Of a stretch of 64,000 bases of DNA, positions 1-12,454 are shown piece after piece (position 1 is the stretch's first letter; the number at the start of each line of letters is the position of its first letter). The translations under genes were made by a program, and so were the position numbers. This stretch comes from Gonocerus acuteangulatus (lineage: Eukaryota > Arthropoda > Insecta > Hemiptera > Coreidae): contig OX328123.1 in NCBI GenBank assembly GCA_946811695.1, positions 12,731,619 through 12,795,618 of the forward strand. Reading direction: 5' to 3'. Below the pieces are notes generated by a model. It was given only the letters and a program-made list of their open reading frames with translations, was not told the origin of the DNA and did not search any database.

Positions 1-2005
1 ACCGTTTTTGGTTTGGGTACTTAGAATAACGGGATTCAGTTGAAACATTATCTGCATGTTCTACTTTCATTAAAACTAATATGTTGAAAGTTATGTTACG
101 TTTGGAGTTAAGGAAGGGTTAGAATAAAATATTTTATGAACAGATATGAAAAGTTTTGGAAACTTCGTATACTTTCATTAATATCTCGAACACGGTTGGG
201 AAATCGTGGTAAGTGGATTGAAACTATTTGAAAGCTTACTAACTTCTCTACAAAAATGATTCTAAAACTATTTTTGATTAGGTTATGTCAATCGGAGAAA
301 TAAGTGCTTAAAACTTCAAATACGTCTGTTTTGTTCTTATGAACGGGTTTTTGTCGTTCTTTTTGTAATTTTTGTCTCTTTCCCTTGGTTTTTTATTGCT
401 TTTTATTTTTTTAATTTCTTATGTTGTATTTGTAAGGAAAATATATGTGTGTGTAAAACAGGATAGGTAAAATGAGACCAATTTTCTGTTGTCAGAAATA
501 ATGAAAAGTTTTGGGAAATAAGAAAAACAATTCATTGTTAGAAATATATCAGGCTGTACCGTATGAAATGTCAGTTTTGGATTTGCCGATTTCCTTCAAA
601 TGTCTTGAAACTGTCGAGGCTCCTAATCCGAGTTCTTTGGCATATTCCCTATTGTTTGCAATTGCTTATAGTAGTCAAATGTATTTGCCAATAAAACAGG
701 ATACGTATAATTAGAATATTTTATTTTTGCGGTATCTTGGGGTTCTCAGATCCCTTATGAATATCTATTAGGCCCCCTTCGTATTTTTTCCTTAATATCT
801 CGAAAAGGGTTAGGAGATCGTGGCAATTGAAATGTAACAGTTCGAAAGCTTACTAAATTCTCTACAAAAAATGTTTTACAGAAATGTTTGATGGGGTCGT
901 CACATTAGGAGAAATAAGTGCTTAAAACTTAGTTAGTTTCCTTTATTTAAACGGATCTATTTGTGTGTTTCCCGAAGTTTTTTTTTCACTGCTCGTTATT
1001 TTTGTACTTGCTTATAGTAGTCTAATGTATTTTTCAGTAAACAGGATATGTATAATTAAAAGCATTATTTTGTTTGTTAGAATTCGAAGATGCCGTATGA
1101 ATATCTAGATTACAGTACTGGTTTTGATTTCGTATTTTAGAATTGTTCTTGGTATTCCCTATTTTCATGTATTACCCTTCGTTCTTTATTGCTAGTAGTT
1201 TTTTTTTTTTTTTATTGATTATAGAATATAAATCTATTTGGCAATAAAATAGGATACGTAAAATTAGAAACAATATTTCGGGTATTTCTGAGCGAAATGC
1301 CTTGTAAGATTGTCTACCACCACGAACGGCGTTTTTCCTCTATTTACCTCACATTTTAATTGGTTGCTGTTTTTAGCTTGTTTCCTGCTTCACTTCACAG
1401 ATAGGAAACACGCTTCTGACGTCGACCCAATGACGTAATCCGAAGTGCCTAATAAATGATTTAACGTTTTAGAACAGGTAGACATCGAAAATAGCTGTTT
1501 TTAAATTAGAATCTATTGTTGAGTTATTATATGAATCTTTGGATAAAAATTCCAATAGTTAAAATTGTAAGTATTAATGGAAATTGGAAAATATGTATTT
1601 AATAGAATTCAGAAAACCTTTTACAGAGAACTTTATTTTTTATTTTAATTTTATTGATCAACAGGTGTTTGCATATATTTGAAAACTCTGCTGATGTAAC
1701 CTCTATGTCGTTTTTGTTTGAATCAATAATAAGAAATCCGTTTTTCAATGATTTTAAGTTTTTAGGCCTATCTATAATTCCTGTGGGTTCATATGGCTTT
1801 AAAGTCTCAACAGGAATATTTGTGTAATCGCCCTTCACCGTTAAGTTATTAGAATCATGAGTGATTCTTTTTTGTGTTACAACTAACAATCTTTGAAAAC
1901 GAAGTTTGACCATCCTTGGTATTGTTATTTTCCCTCTAATTGGCCGAGATTTTCTATTCATGATCTAATTCTCCTTGAATTTTTTGACTAGATCAAGGAC
2001 CTAGT
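1..2005. mobile_element. Internal part of long repeat, duplicated at 28440-30450
   Basis: From about 241 to 2005 the sequence matches 28440-30450 in the same orientation with scattered substitutions. The interval is built from diverged modules, each carrying a variant of AATCGGAGAAATAAGTGCTT followed by a T-rich stretch and an ACAGGATA-type motif. The first 60 bases resemble the interior of the Helentron-like family 1 elements (compare 7240-7300). I read it as an old, internally repeated non-autonomous element truncated by the window edge. A segmental duplication is the alternative. Confidence 0.6.
1599..1961 (-). CDS. Unrecognised 120-codon ORF inside the repeat
   Basis: This ORF is basic and lysine/asparagine rich, with no signal peptide or membrane segment. 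A closely similar but broken copy sits at about 29978-30420, so it belongs to the repeat and not to a host gene. Conserved stretches include KGDYTNIPVETL and KSLKNGFLIIDSNKND. The style recalls the N-terminal part of some retroelement Gag-like proteins, but no zinc knuckle or catalytic motif is visible. I do not assign a function. It may be a remnant of the parent element's protein. Confidence 0.35.
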   Translation of the reverse strand: MNRKSRPIRGKITIPRMVKLRFQRLLVVTQKRITHDSNNLTVKGDYTNIPVETLKPYEPTGIIDRPKNLKSLKNGFLIIDSNKNDIEVTSAEFSNICKHLLINKIKIKNKVLCKRFSEFY

Positions 2006-2759
2006 TTAAGCAATCTTAAATTCCATCATTTATTTCAGAAAGTTTATCAAGCTTTATATAGACACTTTTGAGCTAATACGGGTGGTCTGTACCGAGTCCT
2101 TTGTATGTAAACACAAAGAGCTTTCTGAATAACGGTAAAGGGCAGTAAAAGTATATGACATTACCTGGAAGTAGACCCTGCATAGAGAGAATTGCAATAC
2201 GAAACCTTTTCATTCGTTCTTTCACCAGCTCCCGTGTAACACCTTAGATCTGTTTATATTGTTTTACTCAGTGTGAACAAGTGTTGAAAGTGCCTGAAAT
2301 TTTATATCTCTACAAGACTGTAGTGACATTCTAGTACATCCATCTTAATTTAAGGTAAGTTATTTTTTTATTATTTTTTATCTGCCTCTTAACATTTTAG
2401 CCAAGTCGTTCTATATCACTTTTAATTTATTTATTTGTATCAAATAAGTCAATAATATTACTCCTTTCTAACATTATTATTATTATTATAATTTAAACTT
2501 ACAATTGTACTTCTACATAGCATTTACATTCCAACTTCTTTTTAAATGCTTTGCTACCCCATTATTAAAAATTATTATTTTCAGTTGATTGGTTTTGAAA
2601 TTCCAATATTCTTGTAAGTCATTTTGTGGCATAATAGTAATGTTTCGTTTTTTCACAACAAAATTTAAATGCAACAAACGTAAATAATTTCTTTGAATTT
2701 AATTGTCCCCTCTACAATTTACAAATTTCCTTAAGTATAAAGGTCCCCAAACACAGCAG
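2006..2759. other. AT-rich spacer, no feature recognised
   Basis: There is no long ORF and no repeat end that I recognise. Short ATT-type runs occur near 2470-2500. Nothing further can be supported. Confidence 0.5.
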
Positions 2760-3910
2760 TATTCTAACAATAAAAACATTTAATCTTGAATACTTGTTCT
2801 TGGTCCTCCTTATCTACCTGATAGGCGTTATTAGGCATATTATTCTATAGGGGCTTTATTAGGCAGGGGATCCTACTTAATCTTGAAAACGTGTTTTTAG
2901 TATTTTTGCATCACCTAGATCTTAAAGACTTGTTCTTTGTCCTTCTGTATCCATTAGATAGAGTTTATTAGGCATATTTTTCTATATAGGCTTTATTAGG
3001 CAGGGGATTCTACTATGATTCTATAATAATTCTACTTGGACTCGTTATTGATCCTTCTGCATCTACTAGATAGGCTATATTAGCCGTATTATTCTTTTTA
3101 CGCTTTATTAGGCAGGGGAATCTAGTCGATCTTGAAGACTTGTTCTTGGTCCTTCTGTATCAATTAGATAGGCTTTATTAGCCGTATTATTCTATATAGG
3201 CTTTATTAGGCAGGGGAATCTAGTCGATCGTGAAGACTTGTTCTTGGTCCTTCAGTATCGACTAGATAGGCTTTATTAGGCTTTCTATCCTATAAGGCCA
3301 TAAGTGGGAAGGGGATTCTACTTAAACTTGAATACTTGTTCTTGGTCCTTCTTTATAAACTAGATTGGCTTTATTAGGCATATTATTCTATATAGACTTT
3401 ATTAGGGAGTGGTATCTACTCAATTTTGAGAACTTGTTCTTGATCCTTCTGTATCCACTAGATTGGCTTTATTAGGCATATTGTTCTATATAGGCGTTAT
3501 TAGGAAGGGGATTCTAGTCGATCTTAATTACTTTTTCTTGGTCCTTCTGTATCGACAAGATAGGCTTTATTAGTCATATTGTCCTATATAGGATTTATTA
3601 GGCAGAGGATTCTACTCAATCATAGATTCTTAATCTTGGTCCTTCTGTATCCACTAAATAAGCTTTATTACCCGTATTATTCTATGTAGGCTTTATTAGG
3701 CAGGGGATTCTACTCAATCTTAAAGACTTGTTCTTAGTACTACTGTATCGACCTGATAGGCTTTATTAGCCGTATTATTCTATATAGGCTTTATAAGGCA
3801 GGAGATACTACTTAATCTTGAAGACTTGTTCTTTGTCCTTCTTTATCAACTAGATAGGCTTTATTAGACATATTATTCTTCATAGGCTTTATTAGACAGG
3901 GAATTCTGAT
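2760..3910. repeat. Satellite block 1, ~98-bp unit, diverged
   Basis: About eleven diverged copies of the satellite seen again at 4655-6766. Each unit carries the recurring motifs GGCTTTATTAGGCA, CTTGTTCTTGGTCCTTCTGT and TATTCTATATAGG. Divergence between units is higher here than in block 2, suggesting this is the older edge of the array. Confidence 0.85.
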
Positions 3911-4640
3911 AAAATGTCGTGTTGTCGCAGCAAATTGTAATTACGATTTATCTAAGGTCAGGTAACATTAGCGAGTCTACATTGTTAAGATCACCGACTG
4001 CGAAGGTAGACAATTGCTATGATTTAGTCTACATACGTATATTAATTCCTAAATGTAGAAAATAAACTTTACAACGGTGAGATACTATGAACGAATAGAC
4101 AGTCGGTTCAGTCCCAAACAAACAGAGGGTTTACTAGAAATTTACCTGCTAGGAGTTAATCCTCAAGAGAAGTAACCCTTGTAGGGTAATATAACCCAGG
4201 TATCTGCCGACACAAATACAAAGCCTTGCAAGAGTAGGTAGAGCAACTTTAAGATTTCGTTCACTAAAATTTCTTAAACTGACCTAGATTCAGACATAAC
4301 ATAACATAGATTATATTGTAAATATTGATAAAGATTAATTAGTTGTCAACATATACATAAATTAGCAATCAACAGTTTTCTTTGTACGACTATTTAGTTA
4401 TGAGCCGATCCATAAATTAGCGATCAAGAGTTGCAGGTGATTCCGTATTAGATATTTATTAAATATTCATAAAGACTATTTGGTTGTAAACCGATTCATC
4501 AATAAGCAATCAATATTTTTAAACACTGGATATATACTAACCAATTATAACGACTGTTTAGTTATGAACCGATTCATAAATTAGCGATTAAAAAACACAG
4601 GTTTATTGACTAAATATTGATAAAAGTATTTAAATAGAAG
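3911..4640. repeat. Break between satellite blocks with a second degenerate repeat
   Basis: 3911-4330 shows nothing recognisable. From about 4330 to 4640 four imperfect units of 60-95 bp share motifs such as ATGAACCGATTCATAAATTA and AGCGATCAA. They are unrelated in sequence to the flanking 98-bp satellite. Confidence 0.55.
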
Positions 4641-4654
4641 AAAAAAAGATTTCC

Positions 4655-6766
4655 TCAAGACTTGCTCTTGTTCAATTTGTATTTACTCTATTGACTTTAT
4701 TAGACATATTCTTCTATATAGGCTTCATTAGGCAGTGGTATCTACTCAATTTTGAGAACTTGTTCTTGATCCTTCTGTATCCACTAGATTGGCTTTATTA
4801 GGCATATTATTCTATATAGGCTTTATTAGGGAGTGGTATCTACTCAATTTTGAGAACTTGTTCTTGATCCTTCTGTATCCACTAGATTGGCTTTATAAGT
4901 TACATTCTTCTATATAGGCTTTATTAGGCAGTGGTATCTACTCAATTTTGAGAACTTGTTCTTGATCCTTCTGTATTCACTAGATTGGCTTTATTAGGCA
5001 TAATATTCTATATAGGCTTTATTAGGCAGTGGTATCTACTCAATTTTAAGAACTTGTTCTTGATCCTTCTGTATCCACTAGATTGGCTTTATTAGGCATA
5101 TTATTCTATATAGGCTTTATTAGGAGTGGTATCTACTCAATTTTGAGAACTTGTTCTTGATCCTTCTGTATCCACTAGATTGGCTTTATTAGTCATATTA
5201 TTCTATATAGGCGTTATTAGGCAGTGGTATCTACTCAATTTTGAGAACTTGTTCTTGATCCTTCTGTATTCACTAGATTGGCTTTATTAGGCATAATATT
5301 CTATATAGGCTTTATTAGGCAGTGGTATCTACTCAATTTTAAGAACTTGTTCTTGATCCTTCTGTATCCACTAGATTGGCTTTATTAGGCATATTATTCT
5401 ATATAGGCTTTATTAGGAGTGGTATCTACTCAATTTTGAGAACTTGTTCTTGATCCTTCTGTATCCACTAGATTGGCTTTATTAGTCATATTATTCTATA
5501 TAGGCGTTATTAGGGAGTGGTATCTACTCAATTTTGAGAACTTGTTCTTGATCCTTCTGTATCCACTAGATTGGCTTTATAAGTTATATTCTTCTATATA
5601 GGCTTTATTAGGAAGTGGTATCTACTCAATTTTGAGAACTTGTTCTTGATCCTTCTGTATCCACTAGATTGGCTTTATAAGTTACATTCTTCTATATAGG
5701 CTTTATTAGGCAGTGGTATCTACTCAATTTTGAGAACTTGTTCTTGATCCTTCTGTATTCACTAGATTGGCATTATTAGGCATAATATTCTATATAGGCT
5801 TTATTAGGCAGTGGTATCTACTCAATTTTAAGAACTTGTTCTTGATCCTTCTGTATCCACTAGATTGGCTTTATTAGGCATATTATTCTATATAGGCTTT
5901 ATTAGGAGTGGTATCTACTCAATTTTGAGAACTTGTTCTTGATCCTTCTGTATTCACTAGATTGGCTTTATTAGTCATATTATTCTATATAGGCGTTATT
6001 AGGGAGTGGCATCTACTCAATTTTGAGAACTTGTTCTTGATCCTTCTGTATCCACTAGATTGGCTCTATAAGTTGTATTCTTCTATATAGGCTTTATTAG
6101 GCAGTGGTATCTACTCAATTTTGAGAACTTGTTCTTGATCCTTCTGTATCCACTAGATAGGCTTTATTAGGCATAATATTCTATATAGGCCTAATTAGGC
6201 AGGAGATACTACTTAATCTTAAATATTTGTTCTTGGTCCTTCTGTATCCATTAGATAGGCTTTATTAGCCGTATTATTCTATATAGGCTTTATTAGGCAG
6301 GGGATTCTACTCAATCTTAAAGACTTGTTCTTGAACCTTCTGTATCGACTAGATAGGCTTTATTAGCCGTATTATTCTATATAGGCTTTATTAGGCAGGG
6401 GAATCTAGTCGATCGTGAAGACTTGTTCTTAGTCCTTCTGTATCCATTAGATAGGCTTTATTAGCCATATTATTCTATATAGGCTTTATTAGGCAGGGAA
6501 TTTTACTCATTCTTGAAGACTTGTTCTTGAACCTTCTGTATCGACTAGATAGGCTTTATTAGCCGTATTATTCTATATAGGCTTTATTGGGCAGGGGAAT
6601 CTAGTCGATCGTGAAGACTTGTTCTTAGTCCTTCAGTATCGACTAGATAGGCTTTATTAGGCTTTGTATCCTATAAGGCCATAAGTAGGAAGGGGATTCT
6701 ACTTAAACTTGAATACTTGTTCTTGGTCCTTCTTTATCAACTAGATTGGCTTTATAAGGCATATTA
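4655..6766. repeat. Satellite block 2, ~98-bp unit with higher-order structure
   Basis: Roughly 21 head-to-tail copies. Marker variants such as AATTTTAAGAAC and TATTAGGAGTGG recur together every three or five units (near 5040, 5335 and 5822), so multi-unit blocks have been copied as units. The last copies (6180-6766) revert to the more diverged variants of block 1. The array stops abruptly at the Helentron-like insertion at 6767. Confidence 0.9.
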
Positions 6767-7904
6767 TTAGCGCGGTTCCTCCCTCCCCCATAGGGAGGAA
6801 CCCCGCTTATAGGGTTGATACAATGAAACAATCCGGAAGTGCCGACTAGAAAATTTCGCGTTTCAGAACCCCTAGAGACCGAATATAACGGTGGTTCAAA
6901 TTTGTTTATATATATATATATATATATGTATATATTTATTTATATATATTTGTCTGTTCGCTCTCTAGATAGAAGACGAATGGTCCGATTTTGATGAAAT
7001 TTGGTACAAAAATCCTTCGTCCAATTTGAAAGGTCAAGTTCGTTAACCAGCAAAATCCGCCTACTGGAAGATGGCGTTTGGGGCGAAATTCGCGCAAAAA
7101 AATCGTAACGCTTACGTTTTTGAGTTCATAAGCTTCTAAGTACTCGTTTTATATGATTCCTGGGCTAGGAAAACGAATGAAACCATTTTCAAGGCGATAG
7201 CCTTAACAGTTTTCGAGAAAATTGGAAACATATTTTTTGAATACCGTTTTTGGTTTGGGTACTTAGAATCATGGGATTCAGTTGAAACATTTTCTGCATG
7301 TTCTACTTTCATCAAAACTATTATGTTGAAATTTTGGTTACGTTTGGAGTTAAGGAAGGGTTAGAATAAAATATTTTATTAACAGACATAAAAAGTTTTA
7401 GCAACTTTGTTTACTTTCCTTAATATCTCGAAAAAGGTTGAAAATCTTGGTAAACGGAAGAATACCATTAGAAAGCTTATTAAATGCTCTAAAAAAAAGG
7501 TCCTAATGAAAGTTTTGATTAGGCGATGTCAATCGGAGAAATAAGAGCTTAAATCTTTAAAGTAATTGATTTCGCTTATTCGAACTGTTCTTTTTGTCTG
7601 TTTTTTATTCCTTGTTATTTTTTAATTGCTTATTTTTGGATAATGTGTTTGAAAATAAAACAGGTTAAGAAAAATAAGAAAAACAATTCAATGTTAGAGA
7701 TATGGATTTCCAAGATATAGCTTTTCAACTGCCTAGCGTCCTTCCTAGGGAAGGTTGGCCGACCCATCAAGGTAAGATTGTTAATCATGACCTTTCTAGA
7801 AATGTGGACCCAAAGTAATAACAGCTTCTATTTTAATCATTCTAAATGAGTTTAGGGATAAGAACGGAACCGCGCTAAGATGATGCAGTTCCTGCGAGTC
7901 GGAC
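6767..7904 (-). mobile_element. Helentron-like non-autonomous element, family 1 copy b
   Basis: Read on the minus strand, the element begins near a GTCCGACTCGCAGGAACTGC block and ends with a strong hairpin (arms GGTTCCTCCCT and AGGGAGGAACC) followed directly by GCTAA. The motif TTAGCGCGGTTCC occurs terminally at the hairpin end and subterminally in inverted orientation at the other end, an asymmetric terminal inverted repeat. A (TA)n tract at 6908-6950 sits inside. This layout is known for Helentron-derived elements of the DINE-1/HINE type. No Rep/helicase coding is present. It cuts into the satellite array. Confidence 0.7.
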
Positions 7905-8490
7905 TTTTTTTTTGTAATACAATAAGAAGCACTTTGACGTTTTCCCAAACCAAAACTTTTACTAATTTTAAAATTAGGAAGTTTTTTCGGTTTTCCCAAA
8001 ATTTTAAAAAGTGCACTTACGGGTTTCTGAAATAAACGATTCACTTATTGTCAGGACCTTAGAAAGAGGAGCAGGTATCCCCAGGAGCAGGTAGCCCCAG
8101 GAGCAGGTAGCCCCAGGAGCAGGTAGCCCCAGGAGCAGGTAGCCCCAGGAGCAGGTAGAGGAGTATTGTTCCCTCGACAAACTTCTAGCGGAGTCTGGCA
8201 TATTATGTTGAATAAAACTAAAGATAATTCTGGAATCGCCTTTTCTCAGAAATGGTTAATCTAAAGAAAAAAAGCGTGAAGACAAGTTTTTTACATAATT
8301 GCACGATCTAAAATTTTTGTCTGAACTGTTGTTATCATAAAACTAAACGTTTCGCTCCTAAAAACCTTTTTTTGCGAACTTTGACCTCGAATAAAATTGT
8401 TTGCACTCATGGGATCGATAAGGGCTTTTCCCAATTCCATTATAATGTTTTCCCTAACGTTCATGCAAATTTTCAGGTTTCAATTTAATA
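7905..8490. repeat. Spacer with 16-bp minisatellite at 8067-8158
   Basis: The only structure here is about 5.5 copies of a 16-bp unit (GAGCAGGTAGCCCCAG) at 8067-8158. The unit is G/C-rich against an AT-rich background. The open frame through it is a by-product of the repeat. Nothing is recognised in the rest. Confidence 0.8.
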
Positions 8491-9940
8491 GACCGAGAGC
8501 TGGCAACGCACTTTTCATGAAATGTTTTATGCACCCTGAAATTTTGCTATAATGTACCTCTTAGGTAGATAAGAAGGTAAATATGTGTTTCCTGGACATA
8601 CCTTGGAACACCAGGTACTGCGCATAGGGGAAAGGTGAAAAACAATATTGCCCAAAAGTAGAGTTTTATTCAGAAGCCAACTATTATTAATGAACAAAAT
8701 GGCAAATTAAGGCAATTTTCAAACTTATAATAAATAAGGCAGGCACTTTTAAAGGGGTTAAAATGATAATTATAAAAAAAAAACCTAAGTACCTAGTATT
8801 TATTTTTAATATTAAATAAAGTGCTTTATTCACGCTGAGATTTAAACAGCGTCTTCAGTAAACATATTTGAAAATAATTACAAAAGGGCAGACACTTTTG
8901 TTGGGGTATAATTATCAGGAAACATAAAAATAAATGTTGAATATGATAGACTGCAATACACTCCGCGTAACCGCAATGAATGACAGCACCTCGCAGTTGT
9001 GGTTATTCTCTGCGCTCTCATTGGATCTTGCCGATATGATCTTGTTCAGCTGTTCCGGTTTATATGGCAGCGCGAATAAAACTCTCATTTAATATGAGAA
9101 TAAAAACAATTAATTTTTTTTTTTTTTTTTTTTTTTTTCTTTTTCTTTACGTGTTATACCCCTTAAAAGTGCCTGCCATATTTATTAATCATTGTAAAAT
9201 TGTCTTAATTTTACATTAAAGATAGTTGACTTCTGATTAAAACTCTATTTTTCGGAAATATTGTTTTGCACCTTTCCCCTATGCGCAGTACCTGGTTGGT
9301 ACTTACGTATTAGCGTCAAAGCAGGTTAAAGAGGCGGGTCTCGTTCAGAGATCTGGATCGTGGATAACGCATTTCTATTGGTCAATCACTATCAGAGCAG
9401 CATAGGTTCATTGGCTATTGTGTTTATAGTAGCCATCTTGTTTCCTTTGTCTTTTTAACGCAATTCATTTGTGTTTTATTTACCCACGCAATTGTTGTTT
9501 ATTATTTAGATTCATATTTAGCAGAGTTTATACGGCAACAGAATAGCAGGGATGAAAGAGACTGTTTCGAAGCGATGCTAAATTGAATAACAGTCCATTA
9601 TCCAGCGAAAAACCATCCTTGATCTATATTAGATATAACCTTGAGCGAGCGTAGCGAGCGGAAACGCATAGCAATTATGCTATTAATATAAGTGCTATAC
9701 TTTTTCGCTCGATAAAGGTTACATAAAAACTAGTTAACCCAAATGGTTGATAATTCCGTCGCCATGTTGGCAAAAAGTGATTCGACTCCTTGATCCAGCT
9801 CTCCAGGGACCCGACTCTTTAACCTGCTTTGACGCTAATATTTAAGTACCACCTGGTTTTCCAAGGTATGTCCAGGAAACACATACATACCTTCATATCT
9901 GCCCAAGAGGTATATGAAAAGTGCGTTGCCAGCTCTCCGA
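8490..9940. mobile_element. Foldback element with long inverted arms
   Basis: The left arm (about 8490-8690) and right arm (9200-9297 plus 9851-9930) are inverted copies. GAGAGCTGGCAACGCACTTT and CCAGGTACTGCGCATAGGGG pair with their reverse complements near 9928 and 9280. The right arm is split by the hAT MITE at 9298-9850. The centre is AT-rich with a poly-T tract near 9115-9139. No transposase is seen. The superfamily is unclear because the target duplication is not resolved. Confidence 0.65.
9298..9850. mobile_element. hAT-type MITE, copy 1
   Basis: Terminal inverted repeats begin GGTACTTACGTATTAGCGTC. A perfect 8-bp target duplication ACCTGGTT lies at 9290-9297 and 9851-9858. The 8-bp duplication indicates the hAT superfamily. 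A second copy is at 49591-50219. It has no transposase. It interrupts the right arm of the foldback element and is therefore younger than it. Confidence 0.85.
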
Positions 9941-10420
9941 CTATAAGAAGGGGAGGCATCACGAAAAATCATCTGAATTCAAAATGGCAGCCAAAATTGA
10001 AAATAGCGTTATGCAACTAAACTGTTTTACTAACCATCGCACAAAAGTATGCCTGGTGTCAATTTATATGTTTTTTAGGCCAATAAGTTCATTTTTCATG
10101 TTAGAAACCTGCCAAGTATCTTAGTTTTGGAAACACATCATTTCTCAATTTAAGTATCTACTTTTTTAAACAATGAACTTTTGTCTATTTATTTTTTTAA
10201 TGTCAAGATTGAGTTAGTGAAGGTTCAACATTTAACATGAAAAAGCTGCTTCGATTAGTAAAAGGGGGTGACTTGTGTGAAGCATAGTCAAAAAGTATTG
10301 ATTGGAAAATTTGCATCCTGTGCTAAAAGAAAAATAATGAAAATCTGATCAGTCCTGCAATTAATAAAAATGTGACCTTACGTAACACAGGATATATAAC
10401 ACTTATTAAAAACAAGATAC
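9941..10420. repeat. Dispersed repeat, inverted copy at 14960-15370
   Basis: GGGGAGGCATC, AAATCATCTGAATTC and GTGTCAATTTATATGTTTTT recur in reverse complement at 14960-15370. The two copies flank a Helentron-like element and a decayed gene-like element in inverted orientation. No terminus is defined. Confidence 0.5.
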
Positions 10421-10450
10421 TATTAATACCATATCTATGCATATATATAT

Positions 10451-10495
10451 AAAAAAAGTCCGACTCGCAGGAACTGCATCATCTTAGCGCGGTTC

Positions 10496-10526
<31 letters not shown>

Positions 10527-11748
10527 ACGGCGCATCTACATCTAGGTCATTAGCGCCGACATCCAGGGTGTAGCGAGGAATTTTACCAGCGAGCCGTGGG
10601 ATGATAAAATTCCTGCCGGAGGTTGGGAATCGAACCCAACATCTCCCGCTTATGAATCGAAGGCGCTAGCCATTAGACCACGGGAGACCCCGGTTCCTGT
10701 TCATATCCCTATTCTCATTTGAAAAGCATAGAATAGAAACAGATAATATTTTCCTCGGCCTTTGTTCAAAGGGTTTTATGGCTATACCTGGGGTCGGGTC
10801 CGCAAGACCCTAGAATCCTCTTCTACCGATACTTCATTTCATACGTTTCAATGAATTGGAAAATATCAAAAATTTTCACATATTCCTGTGTTCTTTTACT
10901 ATAGTAATAATTCTACAGATAAAATCAATTAAAAAATAAAATAAAAAAACCAACAGCATAAAGGCAATTGAAAATATTCAAAAGACGTCATCGAATCTTT
11001 TTCTCTTGCCAAGCTATATTTCTAACAATGAATTGTTTTTCTTATTTTGCCTAATCTGTTTTATTGTAAAATACATTATCCAACTATAAGCAATTAAAAA
11101 ATAACAAGGAATAAAAACAGACAAAAAGAACAGTTTGTTTAAGCACTTTTAAGCACTTATTTCTCCGATTGACATCGCCTAATCAAAACTTTCATCACAA
11201 CCTTTTTTGTAGAGCATTTAGTAAGCTTTCTAATGGTATTCTTTCGTTTACCAAGATTCTCAACCTTTTTCGAGATATTAAGGAAAATATACAAAGTTAC
11301 CAAAACTTTTTATGTCTGTTAATAAAATATTTTATTCTAACCCTTCCTTAACTCCAAACGTAACCAAAATTTCAACATATTAGTTTTAATGATAGTAAAA
11401 CATGCAGAAAATGTTTCAACTGAATCCCATGATTCTAAGTACCCAAACCAAAAACGGTATTCAAAAACTATTTTTCCAATTTTCTCAAAAACGGTTAAAG
11501 CTATCGCCTTGAAAATGGTTTCATTCGTTTTCCTAGCCAAAGAAGCCTATAAAACGAGTACTTACAAGCTTATGAACTCAAAAACGTAAGCGTTACGATT
11601 TTTCTTGCGCGAATTTCGCCCCAAACGCCATCTTCCAGTGGGCGGATTTTGCTGGTTAACAAACTTGACCTTTCAAATCGCGCGACAGACTTTTGTACCA
11701 AATTTCATCAAAATCGGAGCATTAGGGAGGCCAGAAATCCGCGAACAG

Positions 11749-11795
<47 letters not shown>

Positions 11796-11931
11796 AATTT
11801 TAACCACCGTTATTTTCGGTCTCTAGGGGTTCTGAAACGTGAAATTTTCTAGTCGGCACTTCCGGATTGTTTCATTGTATCAATCTTATAAGCGGGGTTC
11901 CTCCCTATGGGGGAGGGAGGAACCGCGCTAA
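10451..11931 (+). mobile_element. Helentron-like element, family 1 copy c
   Basis: Starts after an A-run with GTCCGACTCGCAGGAACTGC, followed by the subterminal CTTAGCGCGGTTCC. It ends with the hairpin and GCTAA at 11928-11931, here followed by T. A (TA)n tract lies near 11755-11792. A tRNA-derived SINE is inserted near the 5' end. The ORFs in the interior are shadows of the repeat; none resembles Rep or helicase. Confidence 0.72.
10502..10691 (-). mobile_element. tRNA-derived SINE (family T1)
   Basis: On the minus strand it begins GGGGTCTCCCGTGGTCTAAT. It has an A-box-like TGGTCTAATGGCTAGC and a B-box GGGTTCGATTCC, then an unrelated body, a tail containing GGCGCTAATGACC and a poly-A run. An 11-bp imperfect duplication (GGTTCCAGTTC / GGTTCCTGTTC) flanks it. 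The same insertion is present in copy e at 21894-22110. Confidence 0.85.
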
Positions 11932-12263
11932 TTATTCGATGTAGATAGTGGGATAGAAAATAATAATGTAAAAATGCGAGCTAAGTGGCTCAATATGTCT
12001 GCATTAAAATACAATTCTACAATGTTTGACAGAGCAAATCGGAAACATAAAGTTTGTGCAGAAAATACTGCAGATTTCCAACTACATTGTCGTTCAAATC
12101 GTTTAACAACTTCAACAGTTGCGTGCTTTTTCTTCGACCATTTTGTACCTTTTACGGATCAGCTATTTTACGTGACTAAATTTAGGCCCTATGGTGAAAA
12201 AGTACAGTATTTACAGGAAAACAGGACTCTGATTGTAAAATTTAGACCATACAAGATGTCTTA

Positions 12264-12454
12264 GGGTGGGTTTACACTTGCTAGTTATTGCAGGATATTT
12301 ATATCAGAGAGAAATTGCGACTAATGACAACCCATGTAAAATGTATGTCGGCAATAAATTCTACCATGAGCAATTTATTGCAGACATACATTTTACATGG
12401 GGTTTCAATAGTCGCAATTTCTCTCTGGTATAAATATCAAGTGTAAACCCACCC
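12264..12454. mobile_element. 191-bp near-perfect palindromic MITE, Harbinger-like ends
   Basis: Ends are GGGTGGGTTTACACTTG and its complement, flanked by TTA on the left and TAA on the right. Almost the entire element folds on itself, with a small loop near 12360. GGG/CCC ends with TWA flanks suggest PIF/Harbinger, though the flanks are not an exact direct repeat. Confidence 0.75.

Noticed and set aside
10608..10691. Functional tRNA gene (also at 15533, 21894, 33680 and 62222)
   Set aside because: All have tRNA-like promoter boxes but no clean cloverleaf acceptor pairing, and are joined to SINE bodies with poly-A tails and target duplications.
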